Positions 16,425 through 24,987 of a stretch of 30,729 bases of DNA are shown here, piece by piece (position 1 is the stretch's first letter; the number at the start of each line of letters is the position of its first letter). Made by a program: the position numbers and the translations under genes. This stretch comes from Porphyrobacter sp. (GTDB lineage Bacteria > Pseudomonadota > Alphaproteobacteria > Sphingomonadales > Sphingomonadaceae), in contig JAGKSZ010000103.1 in the NCBI GenBank assembly GCA_018991295.1, positions 1 through 30,729 of the forward strand, read 5' to 3'. The notes beneath the pieces were generated by a model, which saw nothing but the letters and a program-made list of their open reading frames with translations, ran no database searches and was not told the origin of the DNA.

Positions 16425-17402
16425 ATGATAATTGCAGGGCTGCGACCAGCGGGGACGCTGACCGCGGCCCTGCTGCTTTTGGGGGCAACAAAACCTGCTG
16501 CCGAACAACCGCTCGCCCCGCTGGATGGGGCCGGGTGGGAGCTGGTCTGGGCAGATGAATTCGAAGGCGAGACGCTTGACCGGACCAAGTGGACGCCCGA
16601 AGAATCGTGCTGGGGCGGCGGCAATTCCGAACGCCAGTGCTATACCGACCGGCCTGATAACATCGCGGTGGAAGGCGGCTTGCTGCTGCTGAAGGCGAAG
16701 AAGGAACGCTTCGCCGGCCCCGCGCGCCCGCCCGAGATTGCCGAGCGGGACAACCCCACGCTGGTGCAGTCGCACACTTCGGGCAAGGTTCGCACCATCG
16801 GGCTGCACGCCTGGCGCTATGGCCGGATCGAGGCACGCGCCAAGGTTCCGGCGGGGCAGGGCACATGGCCCGCCATCTGGATGATGCCGAATGATCCTGC
16901 CTACGGCCCATGGCCGCGTTCGGGCGAGATCGACATCCTCGAAGCGGTCAATATCGGGGCCAAGTGCAAGGTTTGCGAAGGCGGCAAGGGTGAAAACCGC
17001 ACCATCAGTGCGCTCCACTTTGGCGATTTCGCGCCGCTCAACCGCTATGTCGACAGCCGCACTGCCTTGGCGGACCATGCGCTGCCTTCGGACGATTTCC
17101 ATGTCTATGCGGTCGAATGGGGCGAAGGGCTGATCCGCTTCCTTGTCGATGATCGGGTGCACCTTACCGTCACGGCCGATCAGTGGAGCACGGCTGCGCG
17201 CAATGCCAAGGGCAACCCGGCAGCGCCCTTCGATCAGCCCTTCTACATCATGGCCAATCTGGCTGTGGGCGGGCGCTTGTCCGAAGAAAACAATGCAAAA
17301 GGGGTTGCAGCAAGCAGCTTTCCCGCGCAATTCGCAATCGATTGGATAAGGGTCTACCGCTGTGCCAGCGATCCCGTGACGGGGCGGGCCTGCATCAGGT
17401 AG
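16425..17402 (+). CDS. GH16 endo-beta-1,3-glucanase (laminarinase-like)
   Basis: Predicted exported endo-glucanase that cuts beta-1,3- or mixed-linkage glucans. The 325-residue protein has an N-terminal hydrophobic segment (TLTAALLLLGATKPAAEQ) as a signal peptide, then a single GH16 domain from about residue 37 (WELVWADEFEG). The catalytic motif is Glu168-Ile-Asp170-Ile-Leu-Glu173: nucleophile Glu168 and acid/base Glu173. The extra residue between Asp and the second Glu is the laminarinase arrangement. WGGGNSERQCYTDRPDN and the terminal FAIDWIRVYR are typical of the family. No carbohydrate-binding module is attached. The ATG at 16425 has GAGGG upstream, 12 bp after the receptor stop, so the two are co-transcribed. 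Confidence 0.93.
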   Translation: MIIAGLRPAGTLTAALLLLGATKPAAEQPLAPLDGAGWELVWADEFEGETLDRTKWTPEESCWGGGNSERQCYTDRPDNIAVEGGLLLLKAKKERFAGPARPPEIAERDNPTLVQSHTSGKVRTIGLHAWRYGRIEARAKVPAGQGTWPAIWMMPNDPAYGPWPRSGEIDILEAVNIGAKCKVCEGGKGENRTISALHFGDFAPLNRYVDSRTALADHALPSDDFHVYAVEWGEGLIRFLVDDRVHLTVTADQWSTAARNAKGNPAAPFDQPFYIMANLAVGGRLSEENNAKGVAASSFPAQFAIDWIRVYRCASDPVTGRACIR

Positions 17403-17426
17403 GCAGGCAGGGACGCGGGAAGCAGC

Positions 17427-18494
17427 ATGGCGCGGGTGCGCAAGACAGTCACGATCAGGGACGTGGCCGAGGATGCGGGCGTCTCGCTCCAGACCGTGAG
17501 CCGCGTGGTCAACGGCGGCCCCAACGTGCGCCCGCAATTGCGTGACAAGGTGCAGGCGGCGATCGATCGGCTGGGTTACGTGCCCTCGCTCGCGGCCCAG
17601 CGCATGAGCGGATCGCGCTCCTACATCATCCTTGCCATCAACGACCGTGAACGCACGCTGGCCGACTGGCGCGAGCGGCGCGGCACTGACTGGGTCGATC
17701 AGATGCTGCTGGGCGGGATCCTGACCTGTTCGCAGCACGGCTACCGGATGATGGTGGAACTGGTCGATACCCATTCCGACCATGTCGAGCGCGAACTTGG
17801 CGCAGCGCTTTCGGCGTTGCAGCCCGACGGCGTGATCCTCACCCCCCCGCATTCGGAAAACCGGCTGATTACCGATCTGCTGGCCGAGCGCCGCATCCCC
17901 TTTGCGCGGATCGGATCGAACGCGCCGGGGCCGGGCATTCCCATGACCATGGGCGATGAGGGCGCAGCGCACCTTGCCACCACGCGTTTGGCCGAACTTG
18001 GTCATCGGCGCATTGCGATGATTGCCGGGCCTTCCGCCTACAGCCTGTCAGGCTGGCGGATCGAAGGCTGGAGGCGCGCGCTGGCCGAAGCCGGGTTGCC
18101 GCACGAAGGCCTGCTGGAAGTGGGCGATTTCGGTTACGAAAGCGGCACCCGCGCCGCCCGCACGCTGCTGGATCGCAACCCGGATGTGACCGCGATCATC
18201 GCCTCGTCGGACCAGATGGCGCTCGCCGCGCTCGAAGTGGCGCGTGATCGCGGCCTCAGCGTGCCGCACGATCTGTCGCTCATTTCCTTCGACAACACCC
18301 CGATCGTGCGCTTCAGCCAGCCGCCGCTGACCGCCATCGACCAGCCGATTGCCGAGACAGTCTCCCGCGCGGTGGAACAGCTGATCGCCCGCGCACCGGA
18401 CGGCGATGATGATGCGGTGATCGAGGTGGCCGCCGGGCTGGTGGAACGTTCATCAACCGGGCCCGCGCCTGCCACCTTGTCCGGGCGCGCTTGA
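17427..18494 (+). CDS. LacI family transcriptional regulator
   Basis: Sugar-responsive DNA-binding protein of 355 residues, inferred to control this glucan locus. The N-terminal helix-turn-helix and hinge helix are at about 8-60 (VTIRDVAEDAGVSLQTVSRV, then LGYVPSLAAQRM). The rest is a periplasmic-binding-protein-like sugar domain with DGVILTPP, LGHRRIAMIAGP, PDVTAIIASSDQMALAAL and LSLISFDNTPIVRFSQPPLT, all standard LacI/GalR blocks. It lies 24 bp after the GH16 gene and overlaps the MFS gene by 4 bp. Two palindromes with LacI-type symmetry (13036-13053, 19742-19759) are its likely operators. The inducer is unknown; a glucan breakdown product is the simplest guess. Confidence 0.94.
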   Translation: MARVRKTVTIRDVAEDAGVSLQTVSRVVNGGPNVRPQLRDKVQAAIDRLGYVPSLAAQRMSGSRSYIILAINDRERTLADWRERRGTDWVDQMLLGGILTCSQHGYRMMVELVDTHSDHVERELGAALSALQPDGVILTPPHSENRLITDLLAERRIPFARIGSNAPGPGIPMTMGDEGAAHLATTRLAELGHRRIAMIAGPSAYSLSGWRIEGWRRALAEAGLPHEGLLEVGDFGYESGTRAARTLLDRNPDVTAIIASSDQMALAALEVARDRGLSVPHDLSLISFDNTPIVRFSQPPLTAIDQPIAETVSRAVEQLIARAPDGDDDAVIEVAAGLVERSSTGPAPATLSGRA

Positions 18495-19696
18495 ACACGC
18501 CGCCCCCGGCACCGGCCCCGGAACCCCGGCGCCAGCCGGGCTGGTTCCTGGCCCTGTTTGCCCTCGCAGCGGCAGGCGGCGCGGTTGCCTATGTGCCGCT
18601 GCTGACCGTGCTGCTGCCGCAGGCCATCGCTGATCTTCAGGGGCATGAGGATGTCGCCGCGCTGGCGCAGGTGAGCTTTCTTGGCGCGGCGATGGCCAGC
18701 CTCGCCAATATCGGTGTCGGCCTGCTGAGCGACCGCCTGCGCCGCCGCCGCCCGTTCATCATCGCCGGACTGATCGCATCCAACATTCTGCTGCTGATGA
18801 TCGGGCGGGCAGAAACCCTTGCGCAGATCATTGCTCTGGTCATGATCTGGCAGGTTGCCCTGAACCTGATGCTTTCGCCGCTGATGGCCTGGGCGGGGGA
18901 TTGCTTTCCCGATGAACAGAAGGGGATGCTGGGCGGCGCGCTGGCGCTCTCGCCGGCGCTGGGTGCGCTGGCGGGATCGCTGGTGACCTATGCCGGGTTG
19001 ATCGATCCGCCCGCGCGCCTTGCGCTGGTAGCGGGGCTGGTAAGCGTGCTGGTGCTTCCGGCGGTGTTGCTGGGCAAGGGCAGGGTCGAGCCAACTCTGA
19101 TTGCCCCTGCGACAGCGCCTGCCGAACCCGTGCCGCTGGCCGAACGCGTGGTGCTGCGGATGTGGGCAGCGCGGCTGCTGGTGCAGGTGGCAGAAGGGGG
19201 CATGTTCGCCTTTCTGCTCTACTGGCTGCGCAGCCTTGCGCCCGGCTACCCGGAAAACGGCGCGGCCAACATCTTCAGCCTGGTGCTGGTGGGCGCGGTG
19301 CCTTTGTCGCTGCTGCTGGGGCGCTGGTCTGACCGGCATGGCCGGCCGATTGTCCCGCTGGTAGCAGCCGCACTGCTCTGCGCGCTCGGAATGCTGGTGA
19401 TGGCAGCGGCGGGATCGCTGGCCGTGGCGATTGCAGGCTATGTCCTGTTCGGGCTGGCAGCGGCGGTGTTCCTTGCGCTGCATTCCGGCCAGACCCTGCG
19501 CGTCCTGCCTGCCCCCCAGCACCGCGGGCGTGACCTTGGCGTGTTCAACCTCACCAACACCGTGCCCGGAATGGTCATGCCATGGCTGACCGTGCTGCTG
19601 GTCCCGCAGTTTGGCTATGCCGCACTCTTCGTGCTGTTTGCAGGCCTCGCGCTGGCCAGCGCAGGGTTGCTGGCAGGATCGCTGCGCCGGGCATAG
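18491..19696 (+). CDS. MFS transporter, probable sugar permease
   Basis: Inner-membrane major facilitator of 401 residues with about 12 hydrophobic segments. Motif A-like loops appear twice, as expected for the two six-helix halves: LLSDRLRRRRPF after the second helix and LLGRWSDRHGRPIVP in the second half. The start is a TTG at 18491 whose last bases form the LacI stop (TTGA overlap), so its translation is likely coupled to the regulator; no ATG is available near the N-terminus. Position between the regulator and the GH3 glucosidase suggests uptake of glucose or short beta-glucan oligomers. Substrate is inferred from neighbours only. Confidence 0.87.
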   Translation: MNTPPPAPAPEPRRQPGWFLALFALAAAGGAVAYVPLLTVLLPQAIADLQGHEDVAALAQVSFLGAAMASLANIGVGLLSDRLRRRRPFIIAGLIASNILLLMIGRAETLAQIIALVMIWQVALNLMLSPLMAWAGDCFPDEQKGMLGGALALSPALGALAGSLVTYAGLIDPPARLALVAGLVSVLVLPAVLLGKGRVEPTLIAPATAPAEPVPLAERVVLRMWAARLLVQVAEGGMFAFLLYWLRSLAPGYPENGAANIFSLVLVGAVPLSLLLGRWSDRHGRPIVPLVAAALLCALGMLVMAAAGSLAVAIAGYVLFGLAAAVFLALHSGQTLRVLPAPQHRGRDLGVFNLTNTVPGMVMPWLTVLLVPQFGYAALFVLFAGLALASAGLLAGSLRRA

Positions 19697-19741
19697 GCTG
19701 GCGCGCTTGATGCTTGCCAAAGCGGGCGGGGGCAGGCATAT

Positions 19742-19759
19742 CTTGATAACGTTCTCAAG
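19742..19759. promoter_or_regulatory. LacI-family operator candidate, site 2
   Basis: CTTGATAACGTTCTCAAG is symmetric at 16 of 18 positions, with a CG centre. It differs from site 1 at two positions, each time nearer to a shared ideal of CTTGAGAACGTTCTCAAG in one of the copies. It is 31 bp before the GH3 start codon. A weak promoter (TTGCCA 19714-19719, 17 bases, CATATC 19737-19742) would place it over the transcription start. Confidence 0.7.
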
Positions 19760-19790
19760 AGAAAAAGCGGATCTGGGAGGGTCTGGAGAA

Positions 19791-22178
19791 ATGGCGCGAA
19801 GCGGTTTGGGCAGGTGGGTGTGCGGGGCGGCACTGGGGGCATTGCTGGCAGGATGCGGCGATGGTTCGGACATTCGCTCGGCCAGCGCGCCCGTTGCCAG
19901 CGTCCCTGCGCCCAGCGCCAACAGCCCCGAAGCCCTGCTTGCCCGCATGAGCATCGAAAGCAAAGTCGCCCAGATCATCCAGCCCGACATCGGCTCGATC
20001 ACGCCTGAAGACGTGCGCAAATACCGCTTCGGCACGATCCTCAACGGCGGCAATTCCGGTCCCTATGGCAATGACAAGGGCCCCGCGGCCGATTGGCTGA
20101 AGCTGGCGGATGAATATTGGGAGGCCTCGACCGCGCCGCTTGCCAACGGCGAGCCGGTGATCCCTGCAATCTGGGCGACGGACGCGGTGCACGGCCATGC
20201 CAATGTGCCCGGCGCGACCGTTTTCCCGCACAATATCGGGCTGGGGGCAACCGGTGATGCGGATCTGATCCGCCGTATTGGCGCTGCCACCGCAGTCGAG
20301 ATCGAGGTGACGGGGCTCGATTGGACCTTCGCCCCCACTGTGGCGGTCGCGCGCGATGATCGCTGGGGCCGCACCTATGAAAGCTATTCCGAAGACCCGG
20401 CGCTGGTCACCCGGCTTGGCGCAGCGATGATCGAGGGGCTTCAGGGCCGCCCCGGTGAACCCGGCTATCTCGGCCCCGGCAAGGTCGCCGCCACGGCCAA
20501 GCATTACTTCGGGGACGGCGGCACGGCGCAGGGCGTCGATCAGGGCGATGTCAATGGCGACATCAAGGAACTGATGGCGATCCACGCCGCGCCTTACCCT
20601 GCCGCGATCGGGGCAGGGGTTGCCAGCGTGATGGCGAGCTTCAACTCGATCAATGGCACCAAGATGCACGGCAACAAGCCGCTGCTCACCGATGAACTGC
20701 GCGGAAACCTTGGCTTTCAGGGCGTTGTGGTGGGCGACTGGAACGGCCATGGCCAGATCAAGGGCTGCACCAACAGCAATTGTCCGCAGGCGCTGATGGC
20801 GGGGCTCGATATCTACATGGTGCCCGAAGACTGGAAGGCGCTCCACGCCAGCCTCGTGGCGCAGGTGAAGGATGGCACGATCCCGATGGCACGGCTTGAT
20901 GAAGCGGTGCTGCGGGTGCTCAGGATGAAGCAGGCGCTCGGAATTCTCGATGGCGAGGTCAAGCCATCGGCCCGGCCCAATGGCGGCAAGTGGGACCTGC
21001 TCGGCTCGCCCCAGCACCGTGCGCTGGCCCGTGAGGCGGTGGCGAAATCGCAGGTGATCCTCAAGAACGCGGGCGTCCTTCCGGTAAAGCCCGGTGCGCG
21101 GATCGAGGTGGCAGGCTCAGCGGCTGACAACATCCCCCAGCAGGCAGGCGGCTGGTCGGTGACATGGCAGGGCGGCGGCGATCTGACCGCGGCTGATTTC
21201 CCCGGTGCGACCTCGATCTTTGCAGGGATTGCCGATGCGGCCAAGGCGGCAGGCGGCCAAGCTGTTCTCGCCCCCAAGGGTGATGGCGCAGGCAAGCCCG
21301 ATATCGCCATCGTCGTCTTTGGCGAGCCGCCCTATGCCGAATTCGTCGGTGACCGGAAGGATCTGGCCTTCCGTGACGAGGAAGGCCTCGCGCTGCTCAA
21401 GGCCTACAAGGCGCGCGGCGTGCCGACCGTGGCGGTGTTCTTTTCGGGACGCCCCTTGTGGGTCAACCGCGAACTCAACGCCGCCGATGCCTTTGTCGCG
21501 GCATGGCTGCCGGGCAGCGAAGGGGCAGGCGTTGCCGATGTGCTGTTCGGCAAGGTGCAGCCCAGCGGCCGCCTCAGCTTCAGCTGGCCTGCAAACTGCG
21601 ATGGCGCACCGCTCAATGGGGCAGACGGCGCTCTGTTCCCGCGCGGCTATGGCCTTGGCTTTGCTGCCCCGCGCATCGCTCCCGTCCCACTCGACGAGAC
21701 CTGCAATGCCCTCACGCATGATGCAGGCGCGGTGTGGTTTGCCAGCGGCAGGCTTGGCGCGCGGGTGCAGGCGGTGGCCGATAATGCACTGCTCCCCGAT
21801 CTGCGCGGCAGCGGCAACGGGATCGTGGCGACTGGCGTTGATCGGCGTGCCCAGGAAGATGCGCGCCGCATCGCCTTTGGCCCCGGAGCGCGGATTTCGC
21901 TCACCGGCCCGGCCAGCACCGCGGCCTTCCGCATCACATATCAGGTCACCAGCCGCCCCGCAGGGCCGGTCACTGTCACCGCAGGGGGCAAGGCGCTCGA
22001 CATCACGCAGGGCCTGTCCGTGGCCGAAGGCAAGGGCTGGCGCGAAATGGTGCTGAGCGCCAAGTGTCTTGGCGAGACCGGCGGCAAGCTGACCTTTGCC
22101 TCCGAAGCGCCGTTCGCCTTCCAGATCGGTGAAGTCACCCGCGATGACAGCGCGTCAGGCGCGGAGTGTTCGTTCTAG
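19791..22178 (+). CDS. GH3 exo-beta-glucosidase, lipoprotein
   Basis: Predicted exo-acting 1,3/1,4-beta-glucosidase that trims glucose from oligosaccharides. The ATG at 19791 has GGGAGG about ten bases upstream. The lipobox LLAGC places the lipidated Cys at residue 22, so it is membrane-anchored facing the periplasm or outside. The GH3 barrel shows WATDAVHGHANVPGATVFP, KVAATAKHYFGDGGT and the nucleophile Asp316 in GVVVGDWNGHG. The second domain has GEPPYAEF with Glu517 as likely acid/base. A C-terminal beta-rich region (about 690-795) follows. At 795 residues it matches ExoP-type glucan exo-hydrolases. It has its own operator (19742-19759), so it may form a separate unit from the receptor operon. 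Its stop is one base from the stop of the convergent DUF1501 gene. Confidence 0.93.
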   Translation: MARSGLGRWVCGAALGALLAGCGDGSDIRSASAPVASVPAPSANSPEALLARMSIESKVAQIIQPDIGSITPEDVRKYRFGTILNGGNSGPYGNDKGPAADWLKLADEYWEASTAPLANGEPVIPAIWATDAVHGHANVPGATVFPHNIGLGATGDADLIRRIGAATAVEIEVTGLDWTFAPTVAVARDDRWGRTYESYSEDPALVTRLGAAMIEGLQGRPGEPGYLGPGKVAATAKHYFGDGGTAQGVDQGDVNGDIKELMAIHAAPYPAAIGAGVASVMASFNSINGTKMHGNKPLLTDELRGNLGFQGVVVGDWNGHGQIKGCTNSNCPQALMAGLDIYMVPEDWKALHASLVAQVKDGTIPMARLDEAVLRVLRMKQALGILDGEVKPSARPNGGKWDLLGSPQHRALAREAVAKSQVILKNAGVLPVKPGARIEVAGSAADNIPQQAGGWSVTWQGGGDLTAADFPGATSIFAGIADAAKAAGGQAVLAPKGDGAGKPDIAIVVFGEPPYAEFVGDRKDLAFRDEEGLALLKAYKARGVPTVAVFFSGRPLWVNRELNAADAFVAAWLPGSEGAGVADVLFGKVQPSGRLSFSWPANCDGAPLNGADGALFPRGYGLGFAAPRIAPVPLDETCNALTHDAGAVWFASGRLGARVQAVADNALLPDLRGSGNGIVATGVDRRAQEDARRIAFGPGARISLTGPASTAAFRITYQVTSRPAGPVTVTAGGKALDITQGLSVAEGKGWREMVLSAKCLGETGGKLTFASEAPFAFQIGEVTRDDSASGAECSF

Positions 22179-22179
22179 G

Positions 22180-23346
22180 TTAGACCCGCATCAGCCCCGC
22201 CAGCGGTGCAGCATCGCGCCCCGGAAACAGCTGCGCCATCGACCGCGCCGGATCGAGCCGGAAGTGTTCGGCCACTGCGCCTGCCAGCACGCTTTCGAGC
22301 GCGATGGTGGGGGCAAGGTCGCGGCCTTCGTGAAGCTGGCTTGCTGCAAGGCCCGGCCAGTCCGCGATCACCCGTCCGCCGCGCAAGCCGCCGCCCATCA
22401 GCAGCGCCGCCCCGCCGGTGCCGTGGTCCGTCCCGCCCGTGCCATTGAGGCGGGCGGTGCGGCCGAATTCGGTCGCCACCACCACCAGGGTATCGGTCCA
22501 TGCGCCGCCCATGCCCGTCTTGTAGGCCGCCAGCAGCGCATCGAGTGGACGGGCCGAACGCGCAAAGGCCCCGCGCTGGTTGGCGTGGGTATCCCAGCCG
22601 CCCAGTTCGATCATCCCGATCCGCGCGCCGCCTGCATCGCGCATCAGCGAGGCTGCCAGTTCGCCCGCCTTGCGCGCATCATTGAGATTGGTGAGCCCAT
22701 CGTCCCCGGCCATCGCCTTGGTCTCCAGCGCACGTTGCCAAAGCGGCCCCAGCTCGTTGTCGGCGGAATAGAGCTGGCTGACCCGCGCCAGCAGATCCTC
22801 TGATGCGGCAGGCAGGGCAGACGGGGCATAGTTCGATACCGGCGCCGAACCGCGCAGCGCGAGCGGCACGGCCTGTGCAATCGCCAGCGCCCGCAAGGGG
22901 GCCGGCGCGCCCTCGTTCAGCAGCACGGCAAGGCGGTTGAGCCAGCCATCCTTGGTGCCATAGGGCGTGGTGCCGCCAGTTTCGATCAGGTTCTGCCCAT
23001 CGAAATGCGATCTTTCGCGGTAGGATGTTGCGGCCGCGTGGACGAACAGCGCCTCACCGGCCTGCGCGCTTTTGGCGATCTCGGCCAGCGCGGGGTGGAC
23101 GGCGAAGAAACTGCCCAGCCGCAGGGCATTGTCGTAATCGGCAAGGCTGGCGCCCCGCAAGGCCTCCAGCCCCGGATCGCCCACGGGTGCAAGCATCGCC
23201 ATGCCATCTGCCGCACCGCGCAGCAGCACGAACAGGAGGTTGCGCTGGCCTGCCCCTTGGGCAAAGGCCATGCGGGGCAGGGCGAGGGCGCCCGCGCCGA
23301 TCAGCGATCCGGCGATCAGGGTGCGGCGGTTCATGTTCATGGTCAC
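22180..23346 (-). CDS. DUF1501 family exported protein (Tat signal)
   Basis: Protein of unknown function, about 388 residues. The N-terminus NRRTLIAGSLIGAGALALP then RMAFAQG is a twin-arginine signal peptide, so the protein is exported folded. LLFVLLRGAADGMAMLAP, HAAATSYRERSHFDGQN, GWDTHANQ and VVVATEFGRTARLNGTGGTDHG are standard DUF1501 blocks, related in fold to the alkaline phosphatase/sulfatase group by their Asp/His-rich loops. The start is ambiguous: GTG 23346 has GGAGG nine bases upstream, GTG 23352 three; ATG 23340 and 23334 are also possible and all keep the signal peptide. It is coupled to the DUF1800 gene directly upstream (gap of 6 bp). Such pairs are widespread; their role is not established. 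Confidence 0.88.
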   Translation of the reverse strand: MTMNMNRRTLIAGSLIGAGALALPRMAFAQGAGQRNLLFVLLRGAADGMAMLAPVGDPGLEALRGASLADYDNALRLGSFFAVHPALAEIAKSAQAGEALFVHAAATSYRERSHFDGQNLIETGGTTPYGTKDGWLNRLAVLLNEGAPAPLRALAIAQAVPLALRGSAPVSNYAPSALPAASEDLLARVSQLYSADNELGPLWQRALETKAMAGDDGLTNLNDARKAGELAASLMRDAGGARIGMIELGGWDTHANQRGAFARSARPLDALLAAYKTGMGGAWTDTLVVVATEFGRTARLNGTGGTDHGTGGAALLMGGGLRGGRVIADWPGLAASQLHEGRDLAPTIALESVLAGAVAEHFRLDPARSMAQLFPGRDAAPLAGLMRV

Positions 23347-23352
23347 GGGCAC

Positions 23353-24846
23353 TTACCTCCGCAGCATTTCAGGCGACACCAGCAGCAGCGCCAGCGCCTG
23401 TCGGCCGCTTTCGGCGCGCATCAGCTGGGTGCGTGTGGCATCGCTCAGGGCATCGGGGAACGCCGCCTCGGCGCGGGCAAGGACATTGTCGGCGGCGACA
23501 TTGGTGGCGATCCGTTCAGCCATCTCGACCCGGCGCACCAGCGCATCGGGCCCCGCCCAGCTTGCGGCGATATCATCATATCCCGCAGGCGAAGGCGCGC
23601 GCCATGGCACATGGCCGAGTTCGGTCAGCGCCCCGAGGATGCGCTGCGGCCCGAGGTTCTGAACCCCGGCCAGCCGCAAGCAGGCAACCAGCCATTCGAA
23701 CGGCGTGCGGAACTTGACCGGGCCGGGCGTCCAGACTTCGGGGGACGCGATCAGCACGCGGGTGAGGCTCGCCAGATCGCCGCCCGACTTGAGGAAATCC
23801 GCCTCCAGCCGCGCCACCAGCGATGCAGGCGGCGTGTCGCCTGCAAAATGGCGCGCGAACTTGGTGGCGATGTGGCGCGCAGTGGCGGGGTGGCGGGCCA
23901 GATCATCGAGGATCGTCAGCGCCTGGCGTGCGCCGCCTTCGGGATAGCTGCGACCCAGTACCTGCCGCGCGCCCGGTTCATGCACCAGCCCGACAAAGGC
24001 CGCGCCGGTCGCCTGATCTTCGGCAAAGCGGCCCGCCCGGCCAAGGCCCGGCACCGTCCACCCTGTCAGCGCCCGGGCGAGTTCGGTCACATCGGCCTGG
24101 CTATAGCCGCCATCGACCCCCAGCGTGTGCAGTTCCAGCACTTCGCGGGCGAGGTTTTCATTAAGGCCGCGGGGACGCTGCGGGGCATCGCCGCCAAAGC
24201 GCGGGCGGCGCTGGGTGAAGGCGGAATTGGGGCCGATCGACTGGAACTGATCGAGATAGATCAGCATCGCCGGATGCAACGCCGCCGCCTTCAGCATATC
24301 GGAAAAGCGGCCCAGCACATGCGGGCGGATCGCGGTGAATTCGTGCGGGCCGGCTTCGAACTGGGTGCCCGGCTTGCCGACCGAGACGCTGAAATGGTTG
24401 GCCCAGAAATGCACCAGCCGTTCTGCCATCGGCGCAGGGCTGGTGATCGCGAGGTTCACGCGCACCGCAATATCCTGCACCAGCACTCGCCGCGCCTCGG
24501 TCAGCTTTTCGCGGTATTCGGGCGGAAGACCGGCCAGCGCGGCGGCGCGGGGGTTTTCGGTTGTCATGGCATCACCGCGCATCGCCATGCCTTCGCCCGC
24601 CATCGGCGCCGCGTCTTCGGGCATTGCTGCAGCAGCGCGGCGCGTATCCTGCTGCACGCGGCGCAGCAGTTCGATCATTTCGCCGGTCCCGGAGCGTGTG
24701 CTGACCCGCTCGGCCACAACCCGCGGGGTCGGATCGAAGGCATCGAGCTGGCGCAGCAGATAGGCCTTCGGGTCCCTGACCGTCTCATCGCCGGGGCCGA
24801 TCCCATAGCCGAAACGGCCGAGCGCAATGCTGGCGGGGCTCATCAT
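23353..24846 (-). CDS. DUF1800 family protein
   Basis: Protein of unknown function, 497 residues. SPASIALGRFGYGIGPGDE opens the domain, followed by LVHFWANHFSVSV, RGLNENLAREVLELHTLGVDGG, YSQADVTELARALTGW and HIATKFARHFAGD, all characteristic of DUF1800. An alanine/methionine-rich insert lies around residues 60-100. The ATG at 24846 has AAGGA seven bases upstream; a longer frame from 24921 lacks support. No clear signal peptide is visible with this start. It precedes the Tat-exported DUF1501 protein by 6 bp, the order usually seen for this pair, so the two probably act together. Nothing in the window indicates a substrate. Confidence 0.88.
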   Translation of the reverse strand: MMSPASIALGRFGYGIGPGDETVRDPKAYLLRQLDAFDPTPRVVAERVSTRSGTGEMIELLRRVQQDTRRAAAAMPEDAAPMAGEGMAMRGDAMTTENPRAAALAGLPPEYREKLTEARRVLVQDIAVRVNLAITSPAPMAERLVHFWANHFSVSVGKPGTQFEAGPHEFTAIRPHVLGRFSDMLKAAALHPAMLIYLDQFQSIGPNSAFTQRRPRFGGDAPQRPRGLNENLAREVLELHTLGVDGGYSQADVTELARALTGWTVPGLGRAGRFAEDQATGAAFVGLVHEPGARQVLGRSYPEGGARQALTILDDLARHPATARHIATKFARHFAGDTPPASLVARLEADFLKSGGDLASLTRVLIASPEVWTPGPVKFRTPFEWLVACLRLAGVQNLGPQRILGALTELGHVPWRAPSPAGYDDIAASWAGPDALVRRVEMAERIATNVAADNVLARAEAAFPDALSDATRTQLMRAESGRQALALLLVSPEMLRR

Positions 24847-24987
24847 CGCAGGATCCTTGGCAGGAGCAAAAGCATGGCGGTGCAATCCCGTTGGCGTGAT
24901 GACGTGGCGGCGCCGGGGCAAATGTCCCGTCGCCGCCTGATCAACGCATGAATGCGCACGGTCCTTCGCGGCCGCGCTGCAATTTTT

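Noticed and set aside
15435..18005. 856-codon open frame on the minus strand
   Set aside because: It lies opposite the receptor, GH16 and LacI genes, which have clear families. The translation is rich in Arg, His, Gly and Ala with no recognisable domain, as expected for an antisense shadow in GC-rich DNA.
18134..20053. 639-codon open frame on the minus strand
   Set aside because: Runs across LacI, MFS and the start of GH3 on the other strand; His/Gln/Arg-rich without any domain.
23005..24951. 648-codon open frame on the plus strand
   Set aside because: Antisense to the DUF1501/DUF1800 pair, which have solid family blocks and a Tat signal.
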